Assembly (NCBI GenBank): GCA_963576565.1
Contig: OY755042.1
Coordinates: forward strand, 109,173,314 to 109,237,313
Reading direction: 5' to 3'
DNA length: 64,000 nucleotides
Source: Aspidapion aeneum
Lineage: Eukaryota; Arthropoda; Insecta; Coleoptera; Brentidae
Part shown: piece by piece, positions 56,946 through 64,000 of the stretch
Layout: every line of letters begins with the position of its first letter
Position numbering within the stretch: the first letter of the stretch is position 1
Program-made: the position numbers and the translations under genes
The notes under the pieces: model-generated
Seen by the model: the letters and a program-made list of their open reading frames with translations, nothing else
The model's database searches: none
What the model was told of the DNA's origin: nothing

Positions 56946-58115
56946 TTGAAAAAGAACCAGGAGCACAAATAGCAGGGCCATTTAGGGGGGCTTGCAATTT
57001 TAAAAAACTACTAGAAACTAAAAAGTTTGCGACACAGACGAGATTTTTGGAAAAATTAAGTATTAAAAAAAATAGCGAAAAAGCAAAAACTTTTGTTAAA
57101 ATAAAAAAAATTATTAAAATTTTATATAAATAAAATTATTTATAGATTTTTTTTAAATGTTACCAATGAACAAAAAGTGACGCCGCAGCGCAGGAGAAAA
57201 TTAGAGAAAAATTAAGCAATACTTTTTGGAGAAAACGCCACCATAAAATCAAAATAAAATTATAAGCACTATTATAATTCAATTCCTATAAATTTCGACA
57301 GCAAACTATTTTCTATTCAAGTTAGTAGTATATGCTAGAGTGACAAAAAAGTCTACCTATATGGCTCCAACGGGCGATAAAAAGAAATATACACATTTTA
57401 CAACCCTATCGCTCCAAAAGAAATTAGTGTTAAAACCGGGGTTGTTTGAGCAACTATTAGACCTAGATAGCTTTACAAAAAAGTGGCGACTCTATAAATA
57501 ACTACTAGCGTGCGTGAAAGTATACTTTACTCAACTTTTTTAAAATTATTACCAAACACTGAGATTTCAGTTGTAATGTTTTTAAATGTAGTGCTAATAT
57601 TACTATTTTCTATATCTACATTCATATTCTTTTTAAAATTAATAGCTCATAAAAAAATAATTTTTAAAAAATTGACAATTGTAAAGGTTATACAATGACC
57701 ACACTGTATCTCCTTAACCTTTGATCATATTAATAAATAATAAAATTATTTGACATTGTCAAATTTGTCTTTTTTAAATTCACAAATATTATAACTTGGA
57801 AACAAAAAACTTTTGAGCAAAAGTTCTTTAAAGTTTTTGTCTAGACCTTCTCCACGTCCTTAAACTTTGGTGTGTCAGCCTAAACAAATATAACTTTCTA
57901 ACCAATGAACCGATCGTAAAGTTTTGCTTCTGAACTTTTATTAAATGTAAGTCCTAACCAAAATCCGCGTAGCCATTGTTTTTTAACTGACGTTTTTTAC
58001 AGTAAAGTATTACGTTCCGCACTTCTTAATCAAATCGCTGTTTTTTTGGCGAGAATTAAAAAGTAAAAAAAAAGTTTTTGCAAGAGTACCATAGGAAACC
58101 TAGGTATTTTAAAAA
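56946..58115 (+). other. Upstream flank of the second tetraspanin
   Basis: No repeat or gene recognised. The last few hundred bases should hold the promoter and 5'UTR of the exon at 58116, but no motif is decisive. Confidence 0.4.
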
Positions 58116-58178
58116 ATGGATAATTGTGGTATGAGTTTCATCAAATATCTTTTGTTTCTTTTTAATTTACTTTTTGCG
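58116..58178 (+). CDS. First coding exon of a second, downstream tetraspanin gene
   Basis: Twenty-one codons (MDNCGMSFIKYLLFLFNLLF plus A) end at a GTAAGT donor in phase 0. The peptide has the classic tetraspanin start: a cysteine in the short tail, a basic residue, then the first half of TM1. It lies 7.6 kb past the terminal exons of the first gene on the same strand, so it should begin a tandem paralogue. No matching exon 2 is found in the remaining 5.8 kb, so the body must lie beyond the window. It could also be an orphan duplicated exon. Confidence 0.8.
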
Positions 58179-59289
58179 GTAAGTAACTAATTGGTATTTT
58201 TTGTTTTTATTTTCCAACCGCCTCCCACTCCCAAGCAGTAGTGGATCCAGAATTTCCCGGGGGGAGGGGCCAAAGTGCAGGAAACATCAAAATATGTTTT
58301 CTTTGCGAATTTAACCTTACCGTGCTCTTTTTTGAGCTGTTAAAGGAGCTATCTGATTTTTGGGATACCTGTAGTTTTTATTGCATGGGGGCTTTCTGAA
58401 AAGATCGTAAATTCAACAAACCTTTATGTATCTTGATTATTTTACAAGATATTTACATATTATAGCAACTTAAACTTTTAAAAAAAGCTGTAAAATTTAG
58501 CTTTAAATTGGTAATTATGACAAAATAATAAAATAAAGCGGCCTTCACACGATCAGTTTTTATGACAGTATTTTTATGTATGTCTTTGTTTATAACCTTT
58601 ATGAAACAAAGACAGACAAGGTGTCAAATATCCGAGTCCACCCAAATTCCTTCTGAACTATTGAAGATAACTGAATAATATTTGGCAGTGATCTATAACA
58701 TCTAGAGATTTTTAAAAAGGGGTGAATGTGGCGCCCCTCCATTAGAAGGCTGTATTAAGAGCAGCCAATTTATATTTTTTTAAATAGAAACCCCTACCGA
58801 GTTTTGACATAACTGTCATTTGCCTACGTCAAATCTGTCAAAAGCTATAGACTGTCAACCTAATTTTTTTCAGTTTTTATCAAAATTCATAAGTCTGTTT
58901 TTTTAAACAAAAACCAACGAATTATATACAAATATTGACAAAAACCCAAACCAACATTTTGGCCTAACTGCTCCTTGCCTACGTAAAACCAATGAATTAT
59001 ATACGAAGTAACTGGAACGGCCACGGCTATACATTATGTATACGGGATACTAAGGCAAACATTTTAAGAGTTTTTTTACAGTGAGAACATACAAATAGTG
59101 TAACCTTTCTCTCTCTAGTTCTAATTATCGGTAGTCACCCGGTGGTATTTTCTGAACTTTATACTTCAAGGAGATTGTCATTTTGCACTTTGAGAGATAA
59201 AAATTATTAACAGGACCTGAAGCATTAAAGATTGTAGAACGGCGAAAAACAAAAGTTAAAAAAAATAAATGCGTGAGCAGGGGCATTGC
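58179..59289 (+). other. First intron of the second tetraspanin, proximal part
   Basis: AT-rich. A hAT-like G-rich end (gcagtagtggatccagaattt, 58238 on) is present without a visible partner. Confidence 0.45.
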
Positions 59290-62150
59290 GGGTTAGTTTT
59301 GTGGGTAAAAAGGAGCATAGTTTGTAAAATATGAATTTTCAAAGCTTTGCCATTTTGGTCTTATGGGTTTCCCTATTAACAATCGCTAAATGACGTTTTT
59401 TGGAATCTTAACTCACTCAGTGGTTTTTTCGTATCTGTATGACGCCACAATACTGCAACTCGGTGCTTTTTTTGATAAACTGTATAGTTTGTAAAATATG
59501 AATTTTCAAAGTTTTGCCATTTTGGTCTTATGGGTTTCCCTGTACTAAAAATCGCTAAATGACGTTTTTTGGAATCTCAACTCACTCAGTGGATTTTTCG
59601 TATCTGTATGACGCCACAATACTACAACTCGGTGCTTTTTTTGATAAACTGTATAGTTTGTAAAATATGAATTTCCAAAGTGTTGCCATTTTGGTCTTAT
59701 GGGTTTCCCTATACTAAAAATCGCTAAATGATATTTTTTGGAATCTCAACTCACTCAGTGGTTTTTTCGTATCTCTATGATGTCACAATACTGCAACTCG
59801 GTGCTCTTTTTGAAAAACTGTATAGTTTATAAAATATGAATTTTCAAAGTTTTGCCATTTTGGTCTTATGGGTTTCCCTATACTAAAAATCACTAAATGA
59901 CGTTTTTTGGAATCTCAACTCACTCAGTGGTTTTTTCGTATCTCTATGATGCCACAATACTGCAACTCGGTGCTTTTTTTGAAAAACTGTATAGTTTGTA
60001 AAATATGAATTTCCAAAGTTTTGCCATTTTGGTCTTATGGGTTTCCCTATACTAAAAATCGCTAAATGACGTTTCTTGGAATCTCAACTCACTCAGTGGT
60101 TTTTTCGTATCTGTATGACGCCACAATACTGCAACTCGGTGCTTTTTTTGATAAACTGTATAGTTTGTAAAATATGAATTTTCAAAGTTTTGCCATTTTG
60201 GTCTTATGGGTTTCCCTATACTAAAAATCGGTAAATTACGTTTTCTGGAATCTCAACTCAGTGATTTTGTCGTATCTGTATGACGCCACAATACTGCAAC
60301 TCGGTGCTTTTTTTGATAAATTGTATAGTTTGTGAAATATGAATTTTCAAAGTTTTGCCATTTTGGTCTTATGGGTTTCCCTATACTAAAAATCGCTAAA
60401 TGACGTTTTTTGAAATCTCAACTCACTCAGTGGTTTTTTCGTATCTGTATGACGCCACAATACTACAACGCGGTGTTTTTTTTGATAAACTGTATAGTTT
60501 GTAAAATATGAATTTTCAAAGTTTTGTCATTTTGGTCTTATGGGTTTCGCTATACTAAAAATCGGTAAATGACGTTTTTTGGAATCTCAAATCACTCAAA
60601 GGCTTTTTTGTATCTGTATGACGCCACAATACTGCAACTCGGTGCTTTTTTTGATAAACTGTATAGTTTGTAAAATATGAATTTTCAAAGTTTTGTCATT
60701 TTGGTCTTATGGGTTTCCCTATACTAAAAATCGCTAAATGACGTTTTTTGGAATCTCAACTCACTCAGTAGTTTTTTCGTATCTGTATGACGCCACAATA
60801 CTGCAACTTGGTGCTTTTTTTGATAAACTGTATAGTTTGTAAAATATGAATTTTCAAAGTTTTGCCATTTTGGTCTTATGGGTTTCCCTATACTAAAAAT
60901 CGCTAAATGACGTTTTTTGGAATCTCAACTCACTCAGTGGTTTTTTCGTATCTCTATGACGCCACAATACTACAACTCGGTGCTTTTTTTGATAAACTGT
61001 ATAGTTAGTAAAATATGAATTTTCAAAGTTTTGCCATTTTGGTCTTATGGTCTAAATGACGTTTTTTGGAATCTCAACTCACTCAGTGGTTTTTTCGTAT
61101 CTCTATGACGCCACAATACTACAACTCGGTGCTTTTTTTGATAAACTGTATAGTTAGTAAAATATGAATTTTCAAAGTTTTGCCATTTTGGTCTTATGGT
61201 CTAAATGACGTTTTTTGGAATCTCAACTCACTCAGTGGTTTTTTCGTATCTCTATGATGTCACAATACTGCAACTCGGTGCTCTTTTTGAAAAACTGTAT
61301 AGTTTGTAAAATATGAATTTTCAAAGTTTTGTCATTTTGGTCTTATGGGTTTCGCTATACTAAAAATCGGTAAATGACGTTTTTTGGAATCTCAAATCAC
61401 TCAAAGGCTTTTTTGTATCTGTATGACGCCACAATACTGCAACTCGGTGCTTTTTTTGATAAACTGTATAGTTTGTAAAATATGAATTTTCAAAGTTTTG
61501 TCATTTTGGTCTTATGGGTTTCCCTATACTAAAAATCGCTAAATGACGTTTTTTGGAATCTCAACTCACTCAGTAGTTTTTTCGTATCTGTATGACGCCA
61601 CAATACTGCAACTTGGTGCTTTTTTTGATAAACTGTATAGTTTGTAAAATATGAATTTTCAAAGTTTTGCCATTTTGGTCTTATGGGTTTCCCTATACTA
61701 AAAATCGCTAAATGACGTTTTTTGGAATCTCAACTCACTCAGTGGTTTTTTCGTATCTCTATGACGCCACAATACTACAACTCGGTGCTTTTTTTGATAA
61801 ACTGTATAGTTTGTAAAATATACATTTTCAAAGTTTTGCCATTCTGGCCTTATGGGTTTCCCTATACTAAAAATCGCTAAATGACGTTTTTTGGAATCTC
61901 AACTCACTCAGTGGTTTTTTCGTATCTCTATGACGCCACAATACTACAACTCGGTGCTTTTTTTGATAAACTGTATAGTTAGTAAAATATGAATTTTCAA
62001 AGTTTTGCCATTTTGGTCATAAGACCAAAATAAGGTCTAAATGACGTTTTTTGGAATCTCAACTCACTCAGTGGTTTTTTCGTATCTGTATGACGCCACA
62101 ATACTACAACTCGGTGCTTTTTTTGATAAACTGTATAGTTTGTAAAATAT
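59290..62150 (+). repeat. 169-bp satellite array, right block (about 17 copies, higher-order pattern)
   Basis: Units start at tgg(t/a)tttttcgtatct with 169-base spacing (59421, 59590, 59759 ...). Each has gccacaatactgcaactcggtgc and cgctaaatgacgttttttgg. Three units lack about 20-30 bases (..ttatggtctaaatgacg at 61048, 61197 and near 62033). A five-unit block is repeated: the rare variant ggtttcgctatactaaaaatcgg..aatcactcaaaggc occurs at 60541 and 61346, 805 bases apart. The same family forms 6480-7392. Confidence 0.95.
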
Positions 62151-62567
62151 TTGGCAAACCAAGCTTGTTCGAAAGGTCTTTCAAAAACAAGTTGACGTAA
62201 AAAATTTCTTTATCTTCATTTGATCGTTTCAAAGGCAAGTTTGTCAAAAAATTTAGAAAATATATGTATGACGTAAATATGTGACATGTGAAGTCAACAT
62301 GTTAAAATGTTTCGAAGAAGCTATGATTAGACAAAACTTGTGAAATTTGTCAAAAATGGTAAAAGCCAAAATGTTGGTTTCTTAAAGACCTTTTTTTCTG
62401 TTTAAAACAACAAACTTGTAAATTAAAGAAAACAAAAAAAAAATAAGTTTGACAATACTTTTGAGAGATTTGTCTCAGACATTTGGCAGCTATGTCAAAA
62501 TATTAGTTTTTCAAAGACCTTTAAAATGAAGCATCCTTTGATAGGGGTTGCGACTCACCTGTCTCAG

Positions 62568-62709
62568 TATTCTAGAAGTCTCCCCAGGGAGTACTCCCTC
62601 AAAATCGGGTGAAAATCAAACTGCGCATGCGATGTCACTTAATTTCCGCATCTCTATTGGTCCTCGCTCGAATTTCGAGGAGTACTCGCTCGGGGAGATT
62701 TCAAGAATA
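62568..62709 (-). mobile_element. 142-bp palindromic MITE (copy 2, reversed)
   Basis: tattctagaagtctcccc..ggggagatttcaagaata; the interior is the reverse complement of 39989-40130 with a few changes. The 84-codon frame over it is a translation of the repeat. Confidence 0.85.
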
Positions 62710-64000
62710 ACGACACAGCGCTTTCATGAAATAGATCACTTGATGTTATCAATTTCTGCCAATTATGGTGCAGTTATCTTTAATAGTTCGGAAGATGTGT
62801 GAGTGGACTTTTGGGACACCCTCTATATATAAAATGACTGTTCTTTCCAAAATCTTGACGTAATTTTGTTGTTAAAAGAAAGTTGCTGTAAAAATGTTTC
62901 CACAACATAAAACAAATTTCCACGACCCCAATTATATTCAAGACCTGATATAGGTATACTTAGTTGTTTTCAGTAACTAATTCGACACACAAAAACATTT
63001 TTCCAAGGAATTTATCGATTTAACAAAAAAATTCAGGGAAAAATTTGATTTAACTATCTATATAGCTATTGGTGATTAATTATGTGAAAATTATTTAACA
63101 TAGATTAAAATGTGAAATAATAGTTATACACCCAAAGGCAAATAGGGATTTTGGGCCAACCTTTTTGGGGATTATTTAAATAAACCCGGTATATAAAAAA
63201 TCTTTGCACTAAATCTATTTGTTAATATATTTTTAGGTATTAAACCGATATCAGAAAAAAAATTATCAACTTTCATACAAAATTGAAAAATATCCGGCAT
63301 ATTATTGTTTTTCAAGAGGGCGAGTTACTTTAAAGTCCCAAGTTTTAAAATTTTCCCACAATGTTTCTGAATAAATAAGTTCCATAAAAATCGGTTAAGC
63401 ATAGCTTTTGAGATATGAAGAAGAAATGAAAAATTTTTATATAACTTTAACAGAAATATCTCTTCGGGGGGGGGGTGGCCTAGCACCCATGATGTCGTAT
63501 TTCATGCGGTGGTTTTTTGTTTTTTTTTAATTTATGAATCATGTCGAAAATATCAAAAATATCAGGGTTGGGATGGCCCGGTCCCAGAGATCCCCCCCCC
63601 CCCCAACTTGGGGCCAAGCAACTTACATAGCTTTTTGAATTTTTAGTGATTAAACAGCGACCTTTGGTCTAACAACTGCGGTATTAATTGGAGAATAAAG
63701 ATAAATATTGCCATTTTTATATTCAAGATGGCTGCAAATACCAAAATAATTAAAATAAACATTTAGTTTTTACGTGCATTAGTAAAAAACAGCAACTTTG
63801 TTATGATTACGAAAAATATATATGTTAGCCGTTTAAAACAATAACGCAATATTCACTAATATATCGTCGCCCTATTGGTGAACTGTCCTAACCCACATAA
63901 ACACAAACTCGAGCTAGCACGCTTTTAAAAATGTTTTTTTTATGGGAAAATTCATGTTTTCGTGTCTAAAATTCTAAACAAAAGACGAAAAACATTATGT
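62710..64000. other. Intronic or intergenic DNA, no recognisable gene
   Basis: AT-rich. A hAT-like relic with G and C runs (ggggggggggtggcctagcaccc .. cccccaacttgggg) lies at about 63463-63616. No tetraspanin exon 2 is visible. Confidence 0.45.

Noticed and set aside
62548..62802. An 84-codon open frame near the right end
   Set aside because: Most of it is the reversed 142-bp palindromic MITE; the remainder has no family resemblance.

Overview
The window is animal nuclear DNA, almost certainly from an insect with a large, AT-rich, transposon-loaded genome. It has spliced genes with GT-AG introns, CR1/Jockey-like and RTE-like LINEs, mariner, pogo and hAT-type elements, hairpin (foldback) MITEs, and satellite arrays. 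A beetle is my best guess from the RTE-like LINE style, but nothing in the sequence fixes the order. There is no bacterial, plasmid, CRISPR or viral content.

The one gene that can be followed through the window is a CD63-like tetraspanin on the + strand (8741-50520). It has three candidate alternative first exons (1A 8741-8797, 1B 10967-11017, 1C 13520-13576). These are followed by shared exons 2 (25754-25942), 3 (43444-43614) and 4 (47757-47993), then two alternative terminal exons (5a 49995-50057, 5b 50410-50520). Every junction is phase 0, so any first exon joins any last exon in frame, giving proteins of 236-254 residues that share all extracellular loops and differ only in the cytoplasmic tails and adjoining membrane residues. 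A further tetraspanin-type first exon at 58116-58178 marks the start of a second, tandem tetraspanin gene that runs off the right edge.

The rest is repeats. Left flank (1-8.1 kb): a mariner copy broken by a LINE, hAT-like MITEs, a foldback MITE split by a LINE, and a 169-bp satellite (6.48-7.39 kb). Intron 1 (8.8-25.7 kb): foldback MITEs, a GC-rich duplicated foldback, a pogo-like element and a three-deep nest (hAT-like > TIR > Mutator-like). Intron 2 (25.9-43.4 kb): RTE-like LINE fragments, a 323-bp satellite of eight near-identical copies, two adjacent perfect palindromes and hAT insertions with 8-bp target duplications. Intron 3 (43.6-47.8 kb): a 280-bp tandem repeat and an RTE-like LINE carrying two palindromic insertions. 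Right flank (52-64 kb): another RTE-like LINE with a TA-flanked 1.2-kb insertion, and a 17-copy array of the same 169-bp satellite seen at 6.5 kb, here with higher-order structure.

Coding capacity outside the tetraspanins is limited to broken transposon ORFs. Splice choices, promoters and poly(A) sites are inferred from sequence alone and need transcript data.
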